10,307 bases of DNA, taken from the NCBI GenBank assembly GCA_016787375.1, contig JAEUUM010000143.1, forward strand, positions 1-10,307. The letters are read 5' to 3'. Position numbers and translations under genes: made by a program. The notes under the pieces were generated by a model. It searched no databases. It was not told the DNA's origin and worked only from the letters and a program-made list of their open reading frames with translations. Below, in pieces: positions 1-5,984 of this stretch (its first letter is position 1; each line of letters begins with the position of its first letter). The DNA is from Saprospiraceae bacterium. GTDB taxonomy: Bacteria > Bacteroidota > Bacteroidia > Chitinophagales > Saprospiraceae.

Positions 1-735
1 AATGGTCGCTCCGATTCGATCAGTCCTTCCATCGCGGTGCTTGAAATTAAATACAGATGACAATGTGTTCCCTCTATTGGCCGGGAAAGCGCCACTATAA
101 AAATCAACCTCACGAATGAAAGTCACATTGATAAGTCCGACCGGACCACCTGATGAACCTTGGGTAGCGAAATGGTTAATATTTGGTACTTCAACATCAT
201 CCAGATAAAATCTGTTTTCATTGGGCGCACCTCCCCTAATAATCAGGTCATTTCTGAAAGAAGCAGAACTTGTCACACCCGGAAGCACCTGCACCACTTT
301 CGAGATATCGCGATTTGATCCAGGATTTCTTTGGATTTCTGTTGCACCAATTGTACGCAATGAAACCGGACTTTCTTCTGTCTTCGTAAAAGGGGCCGAA
401 ACTTCTTCAACTTCCTTTAAGTTTTGTGCAGATTCAGATAATGCAAAATTGATTTCATTGGGTTTTGCATTTGTAATCAGTATTTCACTTGCAACTTGTG
501 CGTCAAATCCAAGAGTAGAGGCCTTAATACTGTAAACACCGGGTTTGATATCTCTGATTTCGAAATATCCTTTTTCATCTGACGTGGTGCCAAGCTGGGT
601 ATCTAAAATCTGAATAGTCACAAACTCCAGCGGGCTGTTGTTCTTAGAATTTGTAATAAAACCCTTTACAACACAAGTTTGTGAATATAAGCTTGTAGAA
701 CAAAGAAAGATAGCCAGATAAAGGTATTTTTTCAT
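1..735 (-). CDS. TonB-dependent outer-membrane receptor, N-terminal part (runs off left edge)
   Basis: An open frame of 245 codons runs from an ATG at 735 to the window edge without a stop, so the beta-barrel part lies outside. Residues 1-19 form a Sec signal peptide (MKK, then a hydrophobic run), with likely cleavage near LYS-QT. Residues 20-100 resemble a carboxypeptidase-regulatory-like domain (SPLEFVTIQI, GTTSDEKGYFEI, KPGVYSIKASTLGF). Residues 120-235 resemble the TonB plug domain (VVQVLPGV, IIRGGAPNENRFYLDDVEVP, GLINVTFIREVDFYSGAFPA). By family knowledge it would sit in the outer membrane and import a ligand using TonB-ExbBD energy. The substrate cannot be inferred: no SusD-like partner is visible and the SusC signature is absent. 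It is transcribed away from the TM2/DUF2752 unit, whose last stop lies 207 bp upstream. A Cys at residue 21 is not in a lipobox, so it is not a lipoprotein. Confidence 0.9.
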   Translation of the reverse strand, partial: MKKYLYLAIFLCSTSLYSQTCVVKGFITNSKNNSPLEFVTIQILDTQLGTTSDEKGYFEIRDIKPGVYSIKASTLGFDAQVASEILITNAKPNEINFALSESAQNLKEVEEVSAPFTKTEESPVSLRTIGATEIQRNPGSNRDISKVVQVLPGVTSSASFRNDLIIRGGAPNENRFYLDDVEVPNINHFATQGSSGGPVGLINVTFIREVDFYSGAFPANRGNTLSSVFNFKHRDGRTDRIGATI

Positions 736-770
736 GCCAATGATTTTGGACTAGAAAACAGACCAGATTC

Positions 771-802
771 TATTTTGTTTAAGCTTTCATTATTTTGTTT
801 AA
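771..802. repeat. 12-bp direct repeat, 20-bp period, upstream of the TonB receptor gene
   Basis: TATTTTGTTTAA occurs exactly at 771-782 and again at 791-802, separated by GCTTTCAT. The copies lie 36-67 bp upstream of the receptor's ATG. The 20-bp period is close to two helical turns, which would suit a dimeric regulator binding one DNA face. The AT-rich composition makes chance or slippage possible, and no regulator is known to match it. Confidence 0.5.
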
Positions 803-942
803 CTAATAATTATAAGAGAAAAAAGTTAAACCTTTTATCAGGTGAATAGCCAACTAAATTTATATTTCATGCAGAAATATGAATTTGTATATGAAATCAT
901 TAAAAATCAGCAATAATATTCAACCAAAGAATTTTAGACAAA

Positions 943-1251
943 TCATAACTTAATTTTTTTAAAAATCTTTATGAACCAACCCACATATACAAAAGCCAAT
1001 ATTGGAAAAACGATGATGGATAGTGCGTTGTAATAAATCGCAGATTCAATATCCAGATGAATGAGATGCATTACTGCCCTTGTCATTCCACAACCATAAC
1101 ATTCCTGGTGGAATATTAAAACAGAAAGGCACATAGGTGTGCCTTCATCAAAATAGTTTGCCGGTAAGATCAATAGTAATACCGGTATTGCCACCAAAAT
1201 AATGAGTAAGCAATACCGGTAGTATTTTTTATAGTTTGTCAGTGTAGTCAC
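943..1251 (-). CDS. DUF2752 family membrane protein
   Basis: A 102-residue protein with two predicted membrane spans at about residues 12-31 and 77-97. Between them is the DUF2752 hallmark: Cys41, then CYGCGMTRA (Cys51 and Cys54 as a CxxC pair, followed by G-M-T-R-A). The family's function is unknown; the Cys residues could be structural, redox-active or metal-binding, which is inference. The start is GTG at 1251, inside the end of the upstream TM2-domain gene (23-bp overlap), with AAAGGCG just before it as a possible ribosome site. The next Met is residue 40, beyond the first membrane span, so the GTG start is preferred. The C-terminus is Lys-rich (FKKIKL), which suggests a cytoplasmic tail. 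Overlap and shared direction imply translational coupling to the TM2 protein. Confidence 0.85.
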   Translation of the reverse strand: MTTLTNYKKYYRYCLLIILVAIPVLLLILPANYFDEGTPMCLSVLIFHQECYGCGMTRAVMHLIHLDIESAIYYNALSIIVFPILAFVYVGWFIKIFKKIKL

Positions 1252-1720
1252 CGCCTTTAGGCTTCAAATCACCAGTAATGATTCTGATTAAATCAATAAG
1301 TGCCCAAATACCGCAACCACCTAATGTCAATAATTGAACCACACCTTGCCAAGTATAGCCAAGATAAAATCTGTGAATTCCAAGTCCTCCAAGGAAAAAA
1401 GCCAACAAAAGTGCAATAAGCTGAGATTTACCACCACCTGGTACACCATCCTCCATTGCCTTTTTCACTTTCCATTGAGCAACTTTAAGCACCACAGTAT
1501 TTTTTAATCCTAATTTGTGCCCGGTGATGTTTTTGTACTCAGCAGGTGTAAGTTTTAAAAATTGCTCGACGTTAATTCCTTGAAATTCAGAAGGAAGGTT
1601 TTTTGCTTCTGCCTTCATTGTCACTTCCTCTGCTGACAAACGAACAACATTTACTGTTGCATTAATGTTTGCAGTCACAAATACAAGCATGAAGACAAGT
1701 ACTGATAAAATTCTTTTCAT
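1229..1720 (-). CDS. TM2 domain-containing membrane protein with N-terminal signal sequence
   Basis: A 163-residue protein. Residues 1-21 are a signal peptide or signal anchor (MKR, then a hydrophobic stretch ending near NINA). Residues 25-95 are a soluble, mixed-charge region of unknown fold. Residues 97-150 are a TM2 domain: two membrane spans joined by a short turn carrying GGLGIHRFYLG and followed by LIDLIRIITGD, a close match to the family signature (G-x-H-R-F-Y-L-G and the D-L-I in span two). The tail is polar (KPKGGDYTDKL). TM2 domains occur in bacteria and eukaryotes, but no biochemical role is established in bacteria. The gene precedes and overlaps the DUF2752 gene by 23 bp, so the two are probably made together. 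The ATG at 1720 is chosen because it gives a good signal sequence. I see no convincing promoter. Confidence 0.88.
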   Translation of the reverse strand: MKRILSVLVFMLVFVTANINATVNVVRLSAEEVTMKAEAKNLPSEFQGINVEQFLKLTPAEYKNITGHKLGLKNTVVLKVAQWKVKKAMEDGVPGGGKSQLIALLLAFFLGGLGIHRFYLGYTWQGVVQLLTLGGCGIWALIDLIRIITGDLKPKGGDYTDKL

Positions 1721-1935
1721 TTTTGAGTTCTGTTAATTAGTTAAACAATCAATTTCACGACAATGATAATGAAAGTTATTGGATTGAAATACTTTTTTGG
1801 CTTAAAATTTTGAAGCCTGAAAATAAAACTCAGACCATTTTAGCAACAACTGAAAAATTAATTATTCCCCTTTAAATTTGGTACACCGGATACCTTTTTA
1901 TGAAAATTTTGGGATAAAATTTTTTGTGGAATAAC

Positions 1936-1972
1936 TTATTGAAACGGGCTTCAAAGCTTATTTTTTCAATAA
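1936..1972. terminator. 9-bp perfect inverted repeat spanning the rmlA stop codon, possible terminator
   Basis: TTATTGAAA at 1936-1944 is the exact reverse complement of TTTCAATAA at 1964-1972. The 19-nt loop contains a smaller GCTT/AAGC hairpin. The distal arm covers the last codons of rmlA. A transcript of rmlA could fold here, but the stem is AT-rich and no clean U-tract follows, so it may instead be a 3'-end stabilising structure or chance. Confidence 0.35.
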
Positions 1973-2821
1973 TTTAAGCAGGTATTCACCATATCCGCTT
2001 TTAATGTATTTGTGTCCAAGGTGTTTGAGTTGTTCGTCATTTATAAAACCCATTTCGTATGCTGATTCTTCTATACAGCCAATCTTTAGGCCTTGTCGGT
2101 CTTCAATAACTTCAATAAACTGCCCTGCTTGTATCAAAGATTTATGGGTACCGGTATCAAGCCAGGCCACACCTCGTCCCAATACACCCACCTTTAGTTT
2201 AGCTTTTTCGAGATAGTATTTGTTGATGTCTGTGATCTCATATTCACCTCTTGGGCTGGGTTTTAAGTTTTTAGCAACTTCCACAACACTGTTATCATAG
2301 AAGTAAATACCCGGAACTGCATAATTTGATTTCGGGTTAGCAGGTTTTTCTTCAATGCTGATTGCATGAAATTTGTCGTCAAACTCAACAACACCATACC
2401 TCTCAGGATCAGCTACCTGGTATGCAAAAACAATCCCACCGTTCGGTTTTGAACTTGATTGTAACAACTCATTCAACCCACTTCCATAAAATATATTGTC
2501 TCCAAGTATCAGAGCTACATCATCGTTACCAATAAATTTTTCACCCAATACAAAAGCTTGTGCAAGACCATTTGGCACATGTTGTTCAATATATTCAAAT
2601 CTGCAACCTATTTCAGAGCCATCTCCAAGTAATTCTTTGAATTTTGGTAAATCATGAGGTGTGGAAATAATTAATATTTCGCGAATTCCACTTAAGATCA
2701 ATGTAGATAATGGATAGTAGATCATAGGTTTATCATACACCGGCATGAGTTGTTTGCTCACTGCCAATGTTAAGGGATATAAACGGGTACCAAGTCCACC
2801 TGCAAGTATTATACCTTTCAT
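1958..2821 (-). CDS. rfbA: Glucose-1-phosphate thymidylyltransferase (RmlA/RfbA)
   Basis: This enzyme (also called RmlA) makes dTDP-glucose from glucose-1-phosphate and dTTP, the first step toward dTDP-L-rhamnose and other dTDP-sugars used in surface polysaccharides. The protein has 287 residues, the usual full length. The nucleotidyltransferase signature is at residues 5-31 (LAGGLGTRLYPLT, then K23 and PVYDKP), with R13 and K23 as expected active-site residues. D108 in LGDNIFYG and D222 in WLDTGTH match the metal-binding aspartates. EEKP (157-160) and NYAVPGIYFYD (166-176) are sugar-binding family motifs. It is cytosolic. No rmlB, rmlC or rmlD is present here, which is unusual because they often cluster. 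The gene starts 68 bp after the stand-alone receiver gene on the same strand, so co-transcription with the phosphorelay genes is possible but unproven. Confidence 0.97.
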   Translation of the reverse strand: MKGIILAGGLGTRLYPLTLAVSKQLMPVYDKPMIYYPLSTLILSGIREILIISTPHDLPKFKELLGDGSEIGCRFEYIEQHVPNGLAQAFVLGEKFIGNDDVALILGDNIFYGSGLNELLQSSSKPNGGIVFAYQVADPERYGVVEFDDKFHAISIEEKPANPKSNYAVPGIYFYDNSVVEVAKNLKPSPRGEYEITDINKYYLEKAKLKVGVLGRGVAWLDTGTHKSLIQAGQFIEVIEDRQGLKIGCIEESAYEMGFINDEQLKHLGHKYIKSGYGEYLLKLLKK

Positions 2822-2889
2822 AATGTTACAAGATTGATATAGATGAATAATATCTAAGTTGAATTTTCTTAAAAACGCAATCCATTGAA

Positions 2890-3264
2890 TTAAGATTTTA
2901 CCTCAATGGCAGAAAGAGCTTTTTTTATTCTAATGATAATTTCAGATGTTTTGTATGGTTTGGCTATAAAATCATGAATGCCCTTATGCAACCAGTATAA
3001 AATCTGTTCTTCATCTTCTAGGCTGGTAATACCAAGAACCGGAATAGCATTATTGGCACCAGACTCACATACGGTCAGCATCATCTCTACATCCGACTTT
3101 TCAATGTCAAGATCCAAAATTGCTATCGCAATATCTCTTCCTTTGATAACATCTGTCACTTCATCAGCTTGATTGATATAAACAGGCACCATCCCGGCCT
3201 TCTGCAATTTAAATTCAAGAGTAGTGTGCATAAGTCCTTCATTGTCTAACAGTAGTACTTCCAT
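2890..3264 (-). CDS. Stand-alone response regulator receiver domain protein
   Basis: A 124-residue protein that is a single REC domain with no output domain. D7 lies at the end of beta-1 (LLLDNE; the usual second acidic residue is Asn8, with Glu9 next). D51 in AILDLD is the likely phosphoacceptor, T80 in LGITS is the switch Thr/Ser, and K102 in IAKPY is the conserved Lys-Pro. The loop after D51 reads LDIEKSDV instead of the usual xMPxxDG, so that loop has diverged. It probably receives phosphate from the HPt protein encoded 46 bp upstream and acts by protein contact, as CheY or Spo0F do; this is inference. It could also be a phosphate sink. It lies in the co-directional run kinase, HPt, REC, rmlA. 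Confidence 0.9.
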   Translation of the reverse strand: MEVLLLDNEGLMHTTLEFKLQKAGMVPVYINQADEVTDVIKGRDIAIAILDLDIEKSDVEMMLTVCESGANNAIPVLGITSLEDEEQILYWLHKGIHDFIAKPYKTSEIIIRIKKALSAIEVKS

Positions 3265-3310
3265 TTTACGGTAATTGAAATTTTAGTCTAAAAGAAACAA
3301 AGGTAGTAAA

Positions 3311-3655
3311 TCACAGATTGGATGCCAAATTTTCAAGACCTTCAATATACCCTGGCAGCAATTTATTCATTTGAACTAGGTATTCATAAACCAAAGGATC
3401 AGGCAGTATCAATTTGCTGTTGTGTTCAATAAATGTATTTAACTCCACGATGTTCTGGTTTTGAGCGTAACCCAGGGTTGTTTTGAGTTTATGGCTTAGT
3501 GTATGCAAACCAGTAAAGTCGCCTTTTTCATAGCAAAAAATCATTTCAGGCAAAGAACTTATTAACTCTTCCTTTATCATTCCCAGGAGCAAAAGCTTGA
3601 AATCGCTGTCTCCATTGCTAACATCATCAAGCAAGGTCGTGTCGAGATTTATCAT
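3311..3655 (-). CDS. HPt domain phosphotransfer protein
   Basis: A small, mainly alpha-helical protein of 114 residues from the preferred ATG at 3655. The sequence LHTLSHKLKTTLGYAQ matches the histidine phosphotransfer signature; the phospho-accepting His is the one in SHKLK (residue 55 from this start). It would relay phosphate between receiver domains, here probably from the C-terminal receiver of the kinase encoded immediately upstream to the stand-alone receiver downstream. The frame can be read from a TTG six bases earlier (3661), but the ATG at 3655 overlaps the kinase's TGA in a classic ATGA arrangement, which favours this start and implies coupled translation. No membrane span or signal peptide is present. 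Confidence 0.9.
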   Translation of the reverse strand: MINLDTTLLDDVSNGDSDFKLLLLGMIKEELISSLPEMIFCYEKGDFTGLHTLSHKLKTTLGYAQNQNIVELNTFIEHNSKLILPDPLVYEYLVQMNKLLPGYIEGLENLASNL

Positions 3656-5565
3656 TTGCAATAAAGATTAATTTTTTCAACCAATTCATCAACATCAAAG
3701 GGCTTCAGAATATAGTCGGTAAATCCTTTGGCATTTAGTTCCGTATCTTTGGTAATATATGCATTAGCTGTCATTGCTAAAACAGGAAGCCCGGCTACAA
3801 GTTCGTTTCCTGATTTTCGGATCATCCAAGTAGCTTCATAACCGTCCATAACCGGCATTTGAAGATCCATAAGCACCAACCCAGGCAATTCATTTTCTAT
3901 TTTTTCCAAAGCTTGTTTACCGTTTTCAGCAATGATAATTTCACAGTTTGGAAATTTTTGTTGAATGGTTTTTTGTGCCACCAATCGATTTAGGGCATGG
4001 TCATCTACAAGCAAAATCTTTTTTAAGCTCAACAACCCATTTTTTCTGGAATTCGGTGATTTAAGCTCAGGGCTTTGTTGATCAGATATAAGCACAGGCA
4101 ATGAAATCAATACATTTGTTCCTTGACCCAGCTTACTTTGAATAATGATGCTTCCGTTCATCTTTTCGATCCAGGTTTTTACTATTGTGAGTCCCAAGCC
4201 TGTCCCTTCATGTAATTTCTCCTTTGATATAACCCTTACAAACGGTTCAAAGACGGAATCGATTTTTTCTGTTGGAATTCCAATACCTGTATCCTCAATC
4301 ATTATCTTAAGTGATCTTTGTTCATGAGAGTTATCAAAATTAACTGAGACTTTAATTCCCCCATTTTCAGTAAATTTAATGGCGTTACCCACTAAATTCA
4401 TCAATATCTGTTGAAGGCGAAGTTGATCTATTTCCAATATTTCAGGCACTTCATTTGCTACAAAATATTGGGCTGTAAGTATTTTTTCTTCAACCCTTGG
4501 CTTCATTTGGGTTTCAATATTCTTTATTAGGTCTCTTATGTTTACACTCTTGTATATAAGTTCTAGTCTTCCTTGCTGATGTGAAGAAATCTCAAGAATA
4601 TCATTAACGATTCCAAGCAGCATATCACCGGAATGTATGATTGAATTCAGGTAAGTTAGTTGAACATCAGAGAGTTTGGTATCCAGTAGAAGCCTTGACA
4701 ACCCTAGAATAACGTTCATCGGAGTGCGCATTTCATGGCTTACATTGGCGATGAATCTCTCTTTCATCTCAAGGGCTCTTTTGTTGAATTCAGCCTCTTT
4801 GGCCAGTTCGTTTGCTTTTACACGTTCTGTTATATCCTGAATGGTTCCATCTAATTGTACCTGATTATCAATAGATAGATTGCGTTCAAATTTTAAAATC
4901 AGATAGCGTTGGTCATTATTGGACAACTCGAGGCTGATATCCTTTTGAGCAATGCTTTGATTAAAATTTTGAGTAATGAGGTCGTTAAAAATAAGAAATT
5001 TGCCTTCTGATTTCTCAATTCCTTCCTTCAGTGTTTCAAAACCAAATGGATTGAGTCCAAGAATCTCAAAAACAATATCTGAAATTTGGAATACATCATT
5101 TTCCAAAATGTATCTCCAACTTCCGATTTTTGCAGACCGCTGTGTTTGGTCTAAAAACCGATAAGTTTGTACCCTTTCAATAGCAAACCTGATGGATTTA
5201 CCCAGTGAATCTGCGTCGATGTTGCCTTTGATCAAAAAATCTTGTGCCCCGGCCCGAATTGCACTAATTCCTGTTTTTTTATCAGTATCTCCGGTTAAAA
5301 CTATTGTATTTAAAGTCTTTGACGGAACTCCTGTTCTTAATTTCTGTAAGGTGTCCAGTCCAAAACTATCAGGAAGGCTTAAATCGAGTAAAATAACTGA
5401 AAACTCTTGCTTGTGTAAAACTTCCAAGGCCGAACGCATGTCAACTACATGCAAAAGCTCCGTTTTGATGATGTCATTATTTGCAAGATACCGTGAAACC
5501 AATCTTGCATCTGCAAGATTGTCTTCAACCAGCAGTATTGAATGAATGGAAGAATCTTTAGACAT
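3652..5565 (-). CDS. Hybrid sensor histidine kinase (REC-PAS-HisKA-HATPase-REC)
   Basis: A cytosolic kinase of 637 residues from the ATG at 5565. Order of domains: an N-terminal receiver (about 9-130; acidic D15, acceptor D61, T91, and K113 followed by Gly rather than Pro), a divergent PAS-like sensor (about 140-250, ending in the typical GTIQDITER), a short helical linker, HisKA with H277 in VSHEMRTPMN, HATPase_c with N394 (NLVGNAIKF), DTGIGIP (425-431) and GTGLGL (454-459), and a C-terminal receiver (about 514-634; D521/D522, acceptor D567 in LMDLQMPVMDGYEA, K621 in LKPF). All catalytic motifs look intact. There is no membrane segment, so input probably arrives through the N-terminal receiver or PAS domain. 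A TTG six codons upstream (5583) could extend the frame but adds nothing domain-like and lies in a hairpin. The ATGA overlap with the HPt gene marks an operon. Confidence 0.95.
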   Translation of the reverse strand: MSKDSSIHSILLVEDNLADARLVSRYLANNDIIKTELLHVVDMRSALEVLHKQEFSVILLDLSLPDSFGLDTLQKLRTGVPSKTLNTIVLTGDTDKKTGISAIRAGAQDFLIKGNIDADSLGKSIRFAIERVQTYRFLDQTQRSAKIGSWRYILENDVFQISDIVFEILGLNPFGFETLKEGIEKSEGKFLIFNDLITQNFNQSIAQKDISLELSNNDQRYLILKFERNLSIDNQVQLDGTIQDITERVKANELAKEAEFNKRALEMKERFIANVSHEMRTPMNVILGLSRLLLDTKLSDVQLTYLNSIIHSGDMLLGIVNDILEISSHQQGRLELIYKSVNIRDLIKNIETQMKPRVEEKILTAQYFVANEVPEILEIDQLRLQQILMNLVGNAIKFTENGGIKVSVNFDNSHEQRSLKIMIEDTGIGIPTEKIDSVFEPFVRVISKEKLHEGTGLGLTIVKTWIEKMNGSIIIQSKLGQGTNVLISLPVLISDQQSPELKSPNSRKNGLLSLKKILLVDDHALNRLVAQKTIQQKFPNCEIIIAENGKQALEKIENELPGLVLMDLQMPVMDGYEATWMIRKSGNELVAGLPVLAMTANAYITKDTELNAKGFTDYILKPFDVDELVEKINLYCK

Positions 5566-5574
5566 GATGATTTT

Positions 5575-5595
5575 GAGGAGCAAAAAATGCGCCTC
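5575..5595 (-). promoter_or_regulatory. Hairpin in the 5' leader of the kinase mRNA
   Basis: On the minus strand GAGG-C-GC pairs with GC-T-CCTC around a seven-base ATTTTTT loop: six base pairs with one internal mismatch. It ends nine bases before the kinase ATG, so in RNA it would lie where a ribosome binds. It could modulate translation of the operon; this is inferred from position alone. Confidence 0.35.
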
Positions 5596-5703
5596 TTTTT
5601 GTAATACGTAAAATTTCTGCTAAAGATCTTTGAGACAAAGAGATAACGGATTCATATTAGAAACCATAATCTCATTGTAAATTGGTCAATTGGTTGTTCA
5701 AAA

Positions 5704-5741
5704 TCATTTTCACCTTTTATCGATGCATGAAAATGAAAAGG
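5704..5741. repeat. 9-bp inverted repeat with an overlapping 6-bp alternative pairing
   Basis: TCATTTTCA (5704-5712) is the exact reverse complement of TGAAAATGA (5728-5736). Directly adjoining, CCTTTT (5713-5718) is the reverse complement of AAAAGG (5736-5741). The two pairings interleave, so as RNA they would be alternatives or a tight pseudoknot, and as DNA they could be an operator about 140-175 bp upstream of the kinase start. The sequence is AT-rich and chance is possible. Confidence 0.4.
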
Positions 5742-5751
5742 ACTGGTTAAA

Positions 5752-5770
5752 GATGGCAGCATATGCCGTC
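5752..5770 (-). terminator. Weak hairpin just after the small membrane-protein gene
   Basis: On the minus strand GA-C-GGCA pairs with TGCC-A-TC around a five-base loop, starting five bases past the small gene's stop codon, and is followed by only TTTAACC. The U-tract is too short for a confident intrinsic terminator. Confidence 0.25.
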
Positions 5771-5775
5771 AAGTC

Positions 5776-5910
5776 TTAATTAAAATCCAATTGATATCCT
5801 CTTTTCATGATGATAACAATGGCTGCTATCAAGAGAAATAAAAAGAAAACAAAGTATAGCAAACACATGGATTTTTTTCCTACTTTTTCATCCTGGTGAC
5901 CGTGACTCAT
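5776..5910 (-). CDS. Small single-span membrane protein of unknown function
   Basis: A 44-residue open frame with ATG at 5910 and TAA at 5776; an in-frame TAA lies four codons before the ATG, so the start is bounded. The N-terminus MSHGHQDEKVGKKS is hydrophilic with two His residues and a Lys cluster. Residues 15-35 (CLLYFVFFLFLL, then IAAIVIIM) form one strongly hydrophobic span, and the tail KRGYQLDFN is short and polar. The sharp division into charged head, membrane span and polar tail is what a real small membrane protein looks like and is hard to get by chance. It begins 75 bp after the aminopeptidase stop on the same strand and may share its transcript. I do not recognise a family; similar His-bearing heads occur in some small respiratory or transporter-associated subunits, but that is not evidence of function. 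Confidence 0.6.
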   Translation of the reverse strand: MSHGHQDEKVGKKSMCLLYFVFFLFLLIAAIVIIMKRGYQLDFN

Positions 5911-5984
5911 GATAATACTTTTTTAATTTTCAAATGTGGCACAAATTAAAAGTAAAAATTGTTGTTTATCAAATCTTTACCTGA

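Larger units (their letters stand above)
5566..5775. other. Upstream region of the kinase operon, rich in small inverted repeats
   Basis: This 210-bp region separates the kinase start from the small membrane-protein gene and presumably holds the kinase promoter. I find no convincing Bacteroidota-type TAnnTTTG element on the minus strand. It contains a hairpin next to the kinase start (5575-5595), a TCTTTG/CAAAGA repeat with a 3-nt loop (5627-5641), a tandem ATTGGTCA-ATTGGTTG run near 5683-5698, a 9-bp inverted repeat (5704-5736) and a weak hairpin after the small gene (5752-5770). No gene is apparent. Confidence 0.5.

Noticed and set aside
221..535. A 104-codon open frame on the plus strand.
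   Set aside because: It is the antisense of the TonB receptor gene, whose minus-strand frame encodes a recognisable signal peptide and plug domain.
673..675. Cys21 of the TonB receptor as a lipoprotein cleavage site.
   Set aside because: The preceding residues (Y-S-Q-T) do not form a lipobox, and TonB receptors are not normally lipoproteins.
879..953. A 24-codon plus-strand frame, with a second 15-codon frame starting at 869.
   Set aside because: Both are very short, have no recognisable ribosome site or domain, and the longer one runs into the end of the DUF2752 gene.
1771..1778. TAACTTTC on the minus strand as a Bacteroidota -7 promoter element for the TM2 gene.
   Set aside because: It misses the final G of TAnnTTTG, and no TTG is found at the right distance upstream.
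3656..3661. TTG start for the HPt protein two codons upstream of the ATG.
   Set aside because: The ATG at 3655 forms an ATGA overlap with the kinase stop, a typical coupled start.
5192..5545. A 117-codon plus-strand frame inside the kinase gene.
   Set aside because: It is antisense to the first receiver domain, which has a clear family match; the plus-strand product resembles nothing.
5566..5583. TTG start for the kinase six codons upstream of the ATG.
   Set aside because: The extra residues precede the receiver domain without adding to it, and the TTG is in a hairpin; the ATG at 5565 is the simpler start.
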